Below, in pieces: positions 54,333 to 62,748 of a stretch of 64,000 nt of DNA (its first letter is position 1; each line of letters begins with the position of its first letter). The stretch covers positions 930,001 through 994,000 of the forward strand of contig NZ_JACHHZ010000003.1 in assembly GCF_014202975.1 (NCBI RefSeq), in the 5' to 3' direction. Made by a program: the position numbers and the translations under genes. The notes beneath the pieces were generated by a model. It had not been told where the DNA came from, did not search any database, and saw only the letters and a list, made by a program, of their open reading frames with translations. This stretch comes from Povalibacter uvarum (GTDB lineage Bacteria > Pseudomonadota > Gammaproteobacteria > Steroidobacterales > Steroidobacteraceae).

Positions 54333-56342
54333 CTAAAACTCCGCTCGCACTCCCAGATTCAACGACCGCCCCGGCAGCGGCGCGATGTCCTTCAGCGGCG
54401 ATGTCGCGAGACGCATGTCCTCATCCAGCAGGTTGGTGCCGCGAGCGAACAGCAGCAGATGCTTGTCGCGTAGCGGCATGCGGTAGCTGATGTCGAGATC
54501 GAGCTGCGTGAAGCTGTCCGTCGGCAGCTCGTTTTCGATCACGTCGTCCTGCTTCGTGTTGTAGAACGCTTCCAGTCCCGCGTGCCACGGGCCCACGTCG
54601 TAATGAATGGAGGCGCCGAACCGCAACGGCGGGATCTGCGGCAGGTTGCTGCCATCGTCGAGCTTGCCGCGAACGTAGTCCGATGCGAGGCGGAGTTCCA
54701 GTGAAGGTTCGCCCTGCGAGAGCAGAGGGAAGTTGACTTCGGCTTCGTAGCCGTAGAGCTTCGCGCCGCTCTGAAGATATTCGTAGATCGGCAGCACGTC
54801 CTCTTCGCCGGCGTCGAATTCGCCGGTGGGTCGCAGGTAGATGTAATCGTCGTAGTCGTTGTAGAACGCGTTCACCGTCCAGCGAATGCCATCGCCGGCT
54901 TTGCGCAGCGACAAGTCCGCGGTAAGGGCGGTTTCCTTTTCGAGGAACGGATCGCCGACTTCCACACGGCCGGCCGCGATGTGCGGACCATCGGCGTAAA
55001 GCTCCGCTGGTTGCGGATGACGCTCGGTTCTCGTCAGGTTCAGGGCGAGCGAACGATCTTCCGCGATTTTGAAGACGAGTCCCGACGACAGATTGATCGC
55101 GGTCTCGTCATAGTCGGGCAGCCCGGCCGCCGCTTCGGGATCGATAGTCTGATTTTCCGCGCGCGCTCCGAGTTCGAGCGTCCAGCGATCGAAATGACGT
55201 TCTTCGAACACGAAAATGCTCGCTGCGCGCGTGACCGACGCCGGTACGAACGCTTCCTCACCGATGGCTTCGAAATCGATATCGACGAATTGCGCGCCCA
55301 CCGTGCCGCGCCAGCCGTCACCCCAGTGATGGTCCGCAGCAGCGCGCACTTCGTATGAGTCCTGGTTGAACACGGTGCCAGGTTCGCCTGGCGCTTCGAA
55401 TTCCGTGTGCGTGTAGTCGCTGTACGCCGCGCTCACGTGCAAGGTGTCGAGCCAGTCCCCGTTCGCGAGCCATTCACCGCGGGCATCGAAGCGGTCCTGC
55501 TGCATGTCGATGAATGCTTCTTCCTCGGCGGGAATCCCGTAAACGGATTCGTACCGGCTCCACGAGAGCCCGCCGAAACCAGCATCACCGACGAGCGAAG
55601 CGCCGATGGCGCCGCCGCGACTGTCGCTTGCCGAGTTGGGCAGTCGACCGCGCACGTCGTCCGGTGTTTCGCCGGCTTCGATGATCTCGCGACGCAGCGC
55701 GTCGGACTGCGCGTAGCCGGGGATCTCGACGTCGTCCGTCTCGCGATCGAAGTAGTCGGCATGCAGTGCGAGCGCACCGGCGTTGCCGTCGAAGCTCACG
55801 GCACCAGTGCGTTCCTTTGTGGCGCTGTCAGCGCGCAGTTCGGCCGCGCCGGAGAAGGGCGTCCCCGTGATCTCATCAGGAATTCGCGTGGTCACCACAT
55901 TCACCAACCCGCCTGCCGCGCCGCTTCCGTAGAGCAGCGACGCCGGTCCCTTGATGACTTCGATCTGCTGCGAGACCACCGATTCGATGGCAACGGCGTG
56001 ATCCTGGCTGAGGCTGGAGACATCGAGCGCGGCCGCGCCATCCTGAAGGACCTGCACCCGATAGCCGCCTAGTCCGCGGATGACAGGCTGGCTGGCGCTG
56101 GGACCGAAGTACGTCGAGCTCACGCCGAGCTCGCCGGAGAGAGTTTCGCCGATGCTCGCCGCAATCTGGCGCCGCAGATCGTCGCCAGCCATCACGCTGG
56201 TGGGCTGGGCGACATCGAGCGGGTTCTCGTGCAGAGCCGTCGAGGTCACGACGACCTGTTCGACGGTGGATTCCTGGGCGTGGGCGGCGGAAACGGAAAG
56301 CATCGCGACTACGGCGATGCGCAGGGAATGACTGGGACGCAT
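54333..56342 (-). CDS. TonB-dependent receptor, ZnuD-like (zinc uptake)
   Basis: A 669-residue outer-membrane receptor. Signal peptide (MRPSHSLRIAVVAMLSVSAAHAQ), a TonB-box-like region (EQVVVTSTAL), a plug with SASIGETLSGELGVSSTYF-like sequence (ASIGETLSGELGVSSTYF), QPVIRGLGGYRVQVLQDG and SSLSQDHAVAIESVVSQQIE. These match ZnuD-type zinc receptors more than siderophore receptors. The 22-strand barrel ends NLGVRAEF. It lacks the His-rich loop of Neisseria ZnuD, so copper or another substrate cannot be excluded. Start at 56342 gives a normal signal peptide and has AGGAAT upstream; 56363 is an alternative. The neighbouring DUF2946 gene often accompanies metal receptors. Confidence 0.88.
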   Translation of the reverse strand: MRPSHSLRIAVVAMLSVSAAHAQESTVEQVVVTSTALHENPLDVAQPTSVMAGDDLRRQIAASIGETLSGELGVSSTYFGPSASQPVIRGLGGYRVQVLQDGAAALDVSSLSQDHAVAIESVVSQQIEVIKGPASLLYGSGAAGGLVNVVTTRIPDEITGTPFSGAAELRADSATKERTGAVSFDGNAGALALHADYFDRETDDVEIPGYAQSDALRREIIEAGETPDDVRGRLPNSASDSRGGAIGASLVGDAGFGGLSWSRYESVYGIPAEEEAFIDMQQDRFDARGEWLANGDWLDTLHVSAAYSDYTHTEFEAPGEPGTVFNQDSYEVRAAADHHWGDGWRGTVGAQFVDIDFEAIGEEAFVPASVTRAASIFVFEERHFDRWTLELGARAENQTIDPEAAAGLPDYDETAINLSSGLVFKIAEDRSLALNLTRTERHPQPAELYADGPHIAAGRVEVGDPFLEKETALTADLSLRKAGDGIRWTVNAFYNDYDDYIYLRPTGEFDAGEEDVLPIYEYLQSGAKLYGYEAEVNFPLLSQGEPSLELRLASDYVRGKLDDGSNLPQIPPLRFGASIHYDVGPWHAGLEAFYNTKQDDVIENELPTDSFTQLDLDISYRMPLRDKHLLLFARGTNLLDEDMRLATSPLKDIAPLPGRSLNLGVRAEF

Positions 56343-56420
56343 GTGAATCGATTCCTGAAACAAATGACACGGCGCGACGCACGGGCGTCGCAGGGCTGTT
56401 GCCGCTCGAAGCGGCGACGG

Positions 56421-56747
56421 TCAGGCTTGCTTAAGGAAACGAGGGGGTGCGCGGGCTTGCGCGACCGAGACGAGGCGTTGCGAAACGAATTCCGCGTCAC
56501 GGTCGACGATGCCGATCTGGACGCAGGACGGGGTGGGGAGCGCATGAGCATGAACTGGCGGCGCGTCCGCGGCACCGAAGGTGACGCAATAACCGCAGGC
56601 CGTGCTGTGAAGCGCGGTGGTCGCGGAACCCTGCTCGTGGGTGTGTGCCGCATGCGCGATCGAATTCAGCGCGAACGCCAGCATCAGCGCCGCGAGCGTT
56701 ACTCGCAGCCACTGTGGAGGTTTTCGGGCCAGTTCGAAGACGGACAT
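56421..56747 (-). CDS. DUF2946-type small exported protein
   Basis: The 108-residue protein has an N-terminal hydrophobic segment (LRVTLAALMLAFALNSIAHA) and a Cys motif ACGYCVTFGAADAPP followed by histidines, which is the DUF2946 pattern of short proteins found next to copper or zinc TonB receptors. The domain's role is unknown; metal binding is likely. It lies 78 bases upstream of the ZnuD-like receptor and in the same direction, so the two form a probable operon. Confidence 0.75.
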   Translation of the reverse strand: MSVFELARKPPQWLRVTLAALMLAFALNSIAHAAHTHEQGSATTALHSTACGYCVTFGAADAPPVHAHALPTPSCVQIGIVDRDAEFVSQRLVSVAQARAPPRFLKQA

Positions 56748-57055
56748 GGGTGCAGGGATACCGACGACTCGCCGAGGCTACCGGTCCGGCGAGGGTCATG
56801 TAAAGGCTCGGCGACCGGCGAAGCGGCGCGTGTTGCGCAAAACCGGGCCTGAACCCGAGGCCGGATTGCCGGTTCCCCCCAAGCTTTCGTCGATTCCGCC
56901 ATTGGTTCATAATCGGTCGCACCTATAGCGGCCGCATCGCGCCATTGCTGCATCCACCTCAGTGCCTACGACCCGACCTTCCCCGTTCAATGGCTGCCAG
57001 CATGTTTTCACGCCGTTTTCCGGCATTCCGCTGACCGTGGCACTGGTTTCCCGAA
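56748..57055. other. Intergenic region before holA
   Basis: This 308-base gap lies between divergent genes. I see a CATAAT box at about 56907-56912 with a poor -35 and no repeats of the heptad or REP families. No gene or lptE remnant is visible. Confidence 0.5.
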
Positions 57056-58084
57056 GTGAAAATCTCCGGCGATAACCTCGCGGCCACGCTGTCGCGCGGT
57101 TTGGGCCCGATCTACCTGGTCTCGGGCGATGAGCCGCTGCTCGTGAACGAAGCGGCCGATGCCATCCGCGCCCGTGCGCGCAAGGAAGGCTTCACCGAGC
57201 GCGATCTCCACATCGTCGAACGCGGTTTCGACTGGAACGCACTGCTCGCGGACAGTCGCGCAATGTCGCTGTTCGCCCAGCGCAAGATCGTCGAGATCAG
57301 GTTGCCTACGGCGGCGCCGGGCGATCAGGGCGCAAGCGCGATCATCGAGCTGGCCGGGCAGCCTTCGCCCGACAACGTCGTGCTGATCATCACCGGGAAG
57401 ATGGACGGCCGCGTACAGAACTCGAAGTGGGTGAGCGCCGTCGAGAAGAGCGGTGCGGTCATCCAGATCTGGCCCATCGATCTGCCGCGGTTGCCGGCCT
57501 GGATCCGTGAGCGCCTGGGCAAGCATGGCCTGCAGGCAGATCAGGATGCAGCACTAGAACTCTCCGAGCGCGTCGAGGGCAATCTGCTCGCAGCGCACCA
57601 GGAAATAGAAAAGCTTGCGCTGCTGTTGCCGCCCGGCCCCGTGACCCTGCAGACCGTTCTGGATTCCGTCGCGGACAGTGCCCGCTACGATGTGCTGCAA
57701 CTCGGCGAGGCCGCGATGCGCGGCAAAACGTCCAGGGCGCTGCGAGTCCTCGAAGGGCTGCGCGGCGAAGGCATCGACCCCGTCCTCGTCCTGTGGGCCG
57801 TGAACAAGGATCTGCAGTGGATTGCCCGCGCCCAGCATCTGATGCGCAACGGCCAGAGCGCCGACAGCGCCATGAATGCGATTTACGTCTGGCGACCCCG
57901 GCAGACCGCGATGCGCGACGCGCTCAACCGACTCAAACCCTCAGCGGTCCGCGGCCTGCTGCAGGATGCCTCGCGCGTCGATCGCGCGATCAAAGGCGTA
58001 CTGCGCACCGATCCGTGGGTCGAGATGGAAGGCCTCGTCGCGCGCTTCTCCGGCGTACCCCTGTCGCGCTCGAAGGCCGCATGA
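57056..58084 (+). CDS. holA: DNA polymerase III delta subunit HolA
   Basis: Delta opens the sliding clamp as part of the clamp loader. The 342-residue protein has the typical start (MKISGDNLAATL), the ATPase-like fold with YLVSGDEPLLVNEAADAI, DNVVLIITGKMD and SVEKSGAVIQIWPI-type segments, then a lid and collar (EGNLLAAHQEIEKLALLLPP, LGEAAMRGKTSRALRVLEGL). The start is GTG 57056 with no strong ribosome site. Housekeeping order continues to nadD, rsfS and rlmH. In many relatives lptE lies just upstream; here it is 40 kb away. Confidence 0.95.
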   Translation: MKISGDNLAATLSRGLGPIYLVSGDEPLLVNEAADAIRARARKEGFTERDLHIVERGFDWNALLADSRAMSLFAQRKIVEIRLPTAAPGDQGASAIIELAGQPSPDNVVLIITGKMDGRVQNSKWVSAVEKSGAVIQIWPIDLPRLPAWIRERLGKHGLQADQDAALELSERVEGNLLAAHQEIEKLALLLPPGPVTLQTVLDSVADSARYDVLQLGEAAMRGKTSRALRVLEGLRGEGIDPVLVLWAVNKDLQWIARAQHLMRNGQSADSAMNAIYVWRPRQTAMRDALNRLKPSAVRGLLQDASRVDRAIKGVLRTDPWVEMEGLVARFSGVPLSRSKAA

Positions 58085-58087
58085 AAA

Positions 58088-58197
58088 CTGCGAATGGCGA
58101 ATGGTTGCGGGCAGTCGAAGCGGGTGATCAGCGCGCTTCTGCCTCCCCAATTCTTACTAACCGCCAACCGCCAACCGCCAACCGCCAACCGCTTCTC
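58088..58197. repeat. Heptad tract GCCAACC between holA and nadD
   Basis: GCCAACC occurs four times at 58163-58190 and continues GCTTCTC; ATGGCGA-type units at 58088-58108 form a degenerate inverse arm (GCGAATG GCGAATG GTTGCGG). The tract ends 3 bases before the nadD start codon, so it occupies its ribosome-site region. Confidence 0.7.
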
Positions 58198-58200
58198 CTA

Positions 58201-58842
58201 ATGAATCCCATCGGCATCTTCGGCGGCACGTTCGACCCGATTCATTTCGGACACCTGCGCACGGCGTTCGAGCTTCTGCAGGCGTTGCGTCTGACGGAAA
58301 TGCGTTTTATGCCGGCCGGCAATCCGCCACACCGGGAAATGACGGTCGCTTCCTCGGAGGAGCGGCTCGCGATGGTGCGCGCGGCGACCGAAGGCCAGGC
58401 GGGTTTCGTCGTCGACGATCGCGAGATCCGTCGCGAAGGACTGTCGTATTCCGTCGATACGATGCGGACGCTGCGCGCGGATTTTCCGGAACGCTCGCTC
58501 TGCCTGATCGTCGGTATGGATGCGTTCCTCGGGCTGCCGAAGTGGCATCAGTGGCGTGAGTTGCTGGAACTCGCGCACCTGGTGGTTGCGCATCGGCCGG
58601 GCTGGCGTGCGCCGAGCATGGGGCCGCTGGGCGAGTTGCTCGTCGATCGCGGCACGGGAAGGATCAACGATCTGCACGAGTCGAAGGCGGGCTGCATCTA
58701 CATCCACGCGGTGACGCAGCTGGAAATTTCTTCGACCGAAGTCCGCAAGTCGATTGCGGCGGGGCGCGATCCCCGCTATCTGATGCCCGACGCAGTGCGG
58801 GCGTATATTGGGCAAACCGGGTGTTATCGACCCAAGAGGTGA
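58201..58842 (+). CDS. nadD: Nicotinate-nucleotide adenylyltransferase NadD
   Basis: NadD makes nicotinate adenine dinucleotide in NAD synthesis. The 213-residue protein has the nucleotidyltransferase motif GIFGGTFDPIHFGHL at residues 5-19, MPAGNPPHREM, the LIVGMDAFLGLPKWHQW segment and the ISSTEVRKSI motif, all in order. ATG 58201 follows the repeat tract GCTTCTCCTA and has no clear ribosome site. The stop lies 2 bases before the rsfS start, so both are probably coupled. Confidence 0.95.
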   Translation: MNPIGIFGGTFDPIHFGHLRTAFELLQALRLTEMRFMPAGNPPHREMTVASSEERLAMVRAATEGQAGFVVDDREIRREGLSYSVDTMRTLRADFPERSLCLIVGMDAFLGLPKWHQWRELLELAHLVVAHRPGWRAPSMGPLGELLVDRGTGRINDLHESKAGCIYIHAVTQLEISSTEVRKSIAAGRDPRYLMPDAVRAYIGQTGCYRPKR

Positions 58843-58844
58843 GC

Positions 58845-59426
58845 ATGGCCGAAAAGCGCGCAAGCACTTCACGTCGTCCAGGAGTTTCGAAGTCCGCATC
58901 CGCGGGCAAGTCCGCCGGCAAGCACGCAACGAAGCGGCCGAAAGCGGGCGTGGCAGTCAAAGCCTCCGTGAAGAAGAAGGCGCCGATCCGCGCGGTCAGG
59001 GACACGGGCGCAAAGCGTCCTGCGGCCAAGGCGGCCCCGGCGAAATCGCCTGCGAAGTCCCCGAAACCGACCTTTGCCGCCGCTCCGGTGGTGAAAGTCA
59101 TCGAGGCTGCTCTCGATGACATGAAGGCGGTGCAGGTGAAGGTCCTGGATGTCCGCAAGCTGACCGATATCGCCGATACGCTCGTCATTGCGTCCGGCAC
59201 TTCGGATCGTCACGTCCGTTCGATCGCCGATCGCGTCATCGAGTACGCGAAGAAAGCCGGCTTTCGTCCGATGGGTGTCGAAGGCCAGCGCGACGGCGAG
59301 TGGGTGCTGGTCGATCTCCAGGATGTGATCGTCCACATCATGCTGCCTCGCGTACGCGAGCTGTATCGATTGGAGAACCTGTGGGATGTGAGCGCGGCGC
59401 GTCGCGACGCGGCGGTGGGCGAGTAA
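58845..59426 (+). CDS. rsfS: Ribosome silencing factor RsfS with a long basic N-terminal tail
   Basis: RsfS binds ribosomal protein L14 and blocks subunit joining in starved cells. The conserved domain is residues 82-185: VVKVIEAALDDMKAVQVKVL, DIADTLVIASGTSDRHVRSI and GEWVLVDLQDVIVHIMLPRV. The protein is 193 residues, about 75-80 more than usual, because residues 1-80 are Lys/Ala/Pro/Ser-rich (MAEKRASTSRRPGVSKS..., KKKAPIRAV, AKAAPAKSPAKSPKP) like a histone-H1 tail. ATG 58845 has a strong AAGAGGTGA site, so the tail is translated. The next gene is rlmH, as is usual. Confidence 0.93.
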   Translation: MAEKRASTSRRPGVSKSASAGKSAGKHATKRPKAGVAVKASVKKKAPIRAVRDTGAKRPAAKAAPAKSPAKSPKPTFAAAPVVKVIEAALDDMKAVQVKVLDVRKLTDIADTLVIASGTSDRHVRSIADRVIEYAKKAGFRPMGVEGQRDGEWVLVDLQDVIVHIMLPRVRELYRLENLWDVSAARRDAAVGE

Positions 59427-59432
59427 GAGAGG

Positions 59433-59507
59433 GTGACGAGTGCGAGTGACGGGTGACGGGCACACCGTCATTTTCACGCTCGTCACGCGTCATCGGTCAC
59501 TCGTTAC
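59433..59507. repeat. Inverted heptad pair between rsfS and rlmH
   Basis: GTGAC-type units at 59433, 59440, 59446 and 59453 (one 6-base step) face GTCAC-type units at 59482, 59489, 59496 and 59503 (exact 7-base steps). The right arm ends just before the rlmH start. Confidence 0.6.
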
Positions 59508-59513
59508 CATCCA

Positions 59514-59981
59514 ATGCTCCTCCGCCTCATCGCCGCCGGGACGAAGCTCCCGGGCTGGGTCAACGAAGGGTTCGCCGATTACGCGGGCCGGTTCACGTCC
59601 GACTATCGGCTCGAGCTGAAGGAAATCCCGCTCGGGCAGCGCAGCGGCGGCAATCCGGTGCAAGCCATCGCGAAGGAAGGTGAGCGGATGCGCGCAGCAT
59701 TGCCACCGCGCGCCTACATAGTCGCGCTGCAAGTCACCGGCAAGTCCATGACGAGCGAACAGCTCGCGAAATTCCTGCAAGCCCGCGCCCAGGACGGCCG
59801 GGACGTTGCATTTCTGATCGGTGGCCCGGACGGCATTGCACCCGAGCTCGACGCTGATGCGGATTTCCGCTGGTCGTTATCTGCACTGACACTTCCGCAT
59901 GCGCTCGCAAGAGTGATGGTGGCGGAAGCGTTGTACAGGGCGGTGATGATCGTGAAGGGGCATCCGTATCATCGCGCGTAG
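59514..59981 (+). CDS. rlmH: 23S rRNA pseudouridine-1915 N3-methyltransferase RlmH
   Basis: RlmH methylates pseudouridine 1915 of 23S rRNA in the ribosome. The 155-residue SPOUT protein has the family start (MLLRLIAAGTKLPGWVNEGF), FLIGGPDGIAPEL (SAM-binding knot), SLSALTLPHALARVMVAEAL and ends HPYHRA as expected. ATG 59514 matches homologue starts; the repeat tract ends just upstream and the ribosome site is weak. Confidence 0.95.
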   Translation: MLLRLIAAGTKLPGWVNEGFADYAGRFTSDYRLELKEIPLGQRSGGNPVQAIAKEGERMRAALPPRAYIVALQVTGKSMTSEQLAKFLQARAQDGRDVAFLIGGPDGIAPELDADADFRWSLSALTLPHALARVMVAEALYRAVMIVKGHPYHRA

Positions 59982-59994
59982 CGCGCAGCCTTCT

Positions 59995-60846
59995 TCACAC
60001 CTTCATCTTCGCCAGCTCCGCCACCGCCGTCGCCACTGACGGGAACCGTTCCGCTGGATTCTTCGCCAGCAATCCGTCGATGAGCGGCTGGAAGCGCGCC
60101 AGTTCGTCCGGCAGGACCGGAATGGGATCGTTGCGGTGCGACTGGATGATCGCGATCACCGTGCTGCCGCGGAAGGGGCGTTTGCCGGTGAGCATTTCGT
60201 AGAAGATCACGCCGAGGCTGTAGAGATCGCTGCGCTGGTCGACGGGTGCGCCTTCGGCTTGTTCGGGACTGATGTAGTAGGGCGAGCCACGGACTTCGCC
60301 GGCGCTCGTGAGCTGGGTAGCTGCCTCGACGTGTTTGGCGAGGCCGAAATCGATCAGCACGATGCGGCCGTCCGGTCGCATCATCACGTTGGCGGGTTTG
60401 AGATCGCGGTGGGCGAGGCCGGCGGCGTGCACCGCAACCAATGCGCCGGCGATCTGCAGGAAAATGTCGACGCTGTCCTTCATCGTCATGAGATTGCGGA
60501 TGCGCAGCTCGAGGCTGCCGCTCGCGAAGTACTCGGTGACGATGTAGCGGAAGTCTTCGCCGTGGCCCCAGTCGTAGATGTCGACGATCGCGGGATGCTT
60601 GATGCGCGTCAGCAGCTCGCGCTCGCGTTCGAAGCGTTCCTCTTCGCCGGCCTCGGCGGAGGAAAGCGGCCCGGTACGCAGAACCTTCACAGCGACGTTG
60701 TGGCCGAGCTCCTCGGACCACGCGACGTGGATCTCGGACTTCAGCGAACGGGCGATCGTCTGCAGGAAGCGGTAACCGGCAATGGCCGGAAAAGAAGGCT
60801 GTGCCTTCACCCGGCCCGACTGGGCGGACTTATCGGTTTCGCGCAT
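59995..60846 (-). CDS. Serine/threonine protein kinase
   Basis: This 283-residue cytoplasmic Hanks-type kinase has the Lys in NVAVKVLRTG, a Glu-containing helix, the catalytic loop LAHRDLKPANVMM, DFGLAKHV, and YYISPEQAEGAPVDQRSDLY (APE-like). No membrane helix or sensor domain follows, so it is a soluble bacterial kinase; targets unknown. The start at 60846 was chosen since MRETDKSAQ begins a plausible leader and longer versions are unsupported. It converges on rlmH with 13 bases between and is divergent from a SpoIIAA-like gene, a possible substrate type. Confidence 0.9.
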   Translation of the reverse strand: MRETDKSAQSGRVKAQPSFPAIAGYRFLQTIARSLKSEIHVAWSEELGHNVAVKVLRTGPLSSAEAGEEERFERERELLTRIKHPAIVDIYDWGHGEDFRYIVTEYFASGSLELRIRNLMTMKDSVDIFLQIAGALVAVHAAGLAHRDLKPANVMMRPDGRIVLIDFGLAKHVEAATQLTSAGEVRGSPYYISPEQAEGAPVDQRSDLYSLGVIFYEMLTGKRPFRGSTVIAIIQSHRNDPIPVLPDELARFQPLIDGLLAKNPAERFPSVATAVAELAKMKV

Positions 60847-61072
60847 CGCTCTGTGACGGCTGGAGTCCCTCTGGACCTTCTTTCTTCCACTTCCCCCAAG
60901 CCCCGACAACGTACGCAGGGCATGCGGGGGGCGCAAGCGGAGTGTGTCACGGATGCACGTGCTGCCCGATGCTTCAGCGGCAGGATTTTCAGGAATTCCC
61001 CCACGATCGCCTGAGCCGGCCGCGAGGTGGTACCGGCTATGATAACGGCGTCACAGCAAGGCGCGGGAGTCT

Positions 61073-61456
61073 ATGGAATCGAGCTATTCGATTCATCCGG
61101 CAGAGAATCTGGTCAAGATGCACGTCTGGGGTGAGCTGACCGTCGACGGTCTCATCGATCTGATCACGCGTGCGGGCAGCGATCCGGCTTTTCGGCCCGG
61201 AATGAATGCGGTGGCGGACCTGCGCGAGTCCCACGGAAACTGGGACTACTCCGAGATCCAGCGATATCGCGATTTCGTCGTGCACGTGGCGGGTTCGAAG
61301 AAGCGGCGCTGGGCTGCCGTCGTGAAGCCGGGAACGCTCGTTGCCGTGGTGCACATCACCATCCTGATCAGCGATGAAGTGCGCGACGTCATCGAGATGG
61401 AGTTGTTCGACGAGCCGGCGAGGGCCGCCCGCTGGGCCACGGGTGAGATCGACTGA
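61073..61456 (+). CDS. SpoIIAA-like (STAS superfamily) protein
   Basis: The 127-residue protein has the SpoIIAA-like pattern: strand VKMHVWGELTVDGLIDLI, RPGMNAVADLRESHG, RDFVVHVAGSKKRRWAAVV and DEPARAARWATG. It lacks the conserved phospho-serine context of true anti-anti-sigma factors, so binding to a partner is likely but unknown. ATG 61073 follows GGGAG. It is 12 bases before the macrodomain gene on the same strand and divergent from a protein kinase. Confidence 0.65.
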   Translation: MESSYSIHPAENLVKMHVWGELTVDGLIDLITRAGSDPAFRPGMNAVADLRESHGNWDYSEIQRYRDFVVHVAGSKKRRWAAVVKPGTLVAVVHITILISDEVRDVIEMELFDEPARAARWATGEID

Positions 61457-61468
61457 CGGGGACCTCTC

Positions 61469-62008
61469 ATGCGCACCGAATTCATGGAAGGCCGCGTCGT
61501 CGTCCAGGTGGGCGACATCACGCAACTGAAAGTGGGTGCGATCGTGAACGCAGCCAATGCCACGCTGCTCGGCGGGGGCGGCGTCGATGGGGCGATTCAT
61601 CGCGCCGGCGGCCCTGCGATCCTGGAGGCTTGCCGGGAGATCCGTCGGCAGCAGTACCCGAAGGGATTGCCCACCGGAGAGGCAGTGGCCACCACTGCGG
61701 GCGAGCTGCCTGCCGACTATGTGATCCATACCGTGGGTCCCATCTGGGAACAGAATCCGCAGCCCGAGCGACTGCTGGCGTCGTGCTACCTGCGGTCAAT
61801 CGAGATTGCCGATTCCCTGGCGCTGCGAAGCATCGCATTCCCTGCAATCTCTACCGGCGCCTACGGATATCCCAAGGACAAGGCGGCCTCGGTCGCTTCG
61901 GTTGCCGTGCGCGAAGCGTTGGCGGCAGCGAGCGCCGTGACGAGCGTGGTTCTCGTTTTTTCGGGCCTGGGAGACGCCCAGATGTTCGCCCGTCATCAGC
62001 AGTTCTGA
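61469..62008 (+). CDS. Macrodomain protein (O-acetyl-ADP-ribose deacetylase-like)
   Basis: The 179-residue macrodomain has the NAD-metabolite binding motifs [18 protein letters not shown] and [14 protein letters not shown], with [13 protein letters not shown] between. These match the MacroD/YmdB type that hydrolyses O-acetyl-ADP-ribose or removes ADP-ribose. ATG 61469 starts [20 protein letters not shown]; the second Met (6) is a possible start. It follows the SpoIIAA-like gene by 12 bases, so the two are probably co-transcribed. Confidence 0.92.
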   Translation: MRTEFMEGRVVVQVGDITQLKVGAIVNAANATLLGGGGVDGAIHRAGGPAILEACREIRRQQYPKGLPTGEAVATTAGELPADYVIHTVGPIWEQNPQPERLLASCYLRSIEIADSLALRSIAFPAISTGAYGYPKDKAASVASVAVREALAAASAVTSVVLVFSGLGDAQMFARHQQF

Positions 62009-62127
62009 CTGCCCGTCGCCGCTCGGGGCGTTACTTCCGCTCCAGGTTCAGTAGCGATTAATTCCCGGCAGGGAAAAATCCAACAATCGACATTGATCGA
62101 AGGCTTAGGGCCTGTATCCTTCCGCGG

Positions 62128-62748
62128 ATGACAAGCTTGTCCAACCCATTGATCTGGCTGGCCTCCGCCTCGCCACGCCGCAGTGCACTACTGAAGCAGA
62201 TCGGCGTTGCCCACCGCGTTCGGCCGGTGGATATCGACGAGTCCCGGCACGAGGGCGAACTGCCGCTGCCCTACGTCCAGCGACTGGCCATGGCGAAGGC
62301 AGAAACGCTCTGGTCCCGGCTTTCCGAAGGGGAGCGCGCACCGGTGCTGGGTTCCGATACGACAGTGGCCCTTGGCAACGACGTGCTGGGCAAGCCGCGT
62401 GACCGCGAGGACGCGTTGCGCATGCTGCGCCGCCTCTCGGCTCAAACACATCAGGTCTACACGGCGATCGCGGTTCGCGATTCGCTCGGGTGCGAGTCGC
62501 GGGTGAGCGTGAGCGACGTCAGCATGCGCGAACTGCACGATGACGAAATAGCCGCCTACTGGGATACCGGGGAACCGCGGGACAAGGCGGGTGCTTACGG
62601 CATTCAGGGCTTTGCGGCGTTGTTCATCGAGCGCATCTCGGGGAGCTACTCCGGGATCGTGGGATTGCCATTGTTCGAGACGGGAGAACTCTTGCGAACG
62701 AAAGGATGGACGGTGCGCGCCGCCGCACACGAGCAGGTGCGCGCATGA
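62128..62748 (+). CDS. maf: Maf nucleotide pyrophosphatase
   Basis: Maf (YhdE type) hydrolyses dTTP/UTP and modified nucleotides to monophosphates. The 206-residue protein has the family start LIWLASASPRRSALLKQIG, then VLGSDTTVALGNDVLGKPRD, and DKAGAYGIQGFAALFIERIS near residue 150. All catalytic residues are visible. Its stop overlaps the rng ATG by 4 bases (ATGA), a common arrangement (maf-rng). Confidence 0.94.
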   Translation: MTSLSNPLIWLASASPRRSALLKQIGVAHRVRPVDIDESRHEGELPLPYVQRLAMAKAETLWSRLSEGERAPVLGSDTTVALGNDVLGKPRDREDALRMLRRLSAQTHQVYTAIAVRDSLGCESRVSVSDVSMRELHDDEIAAYWDTGEPRDKAGAYGIQGFAALFIERISGSYSGIVGLPLFETGELLRTKGWTVRAAAHEQVRA

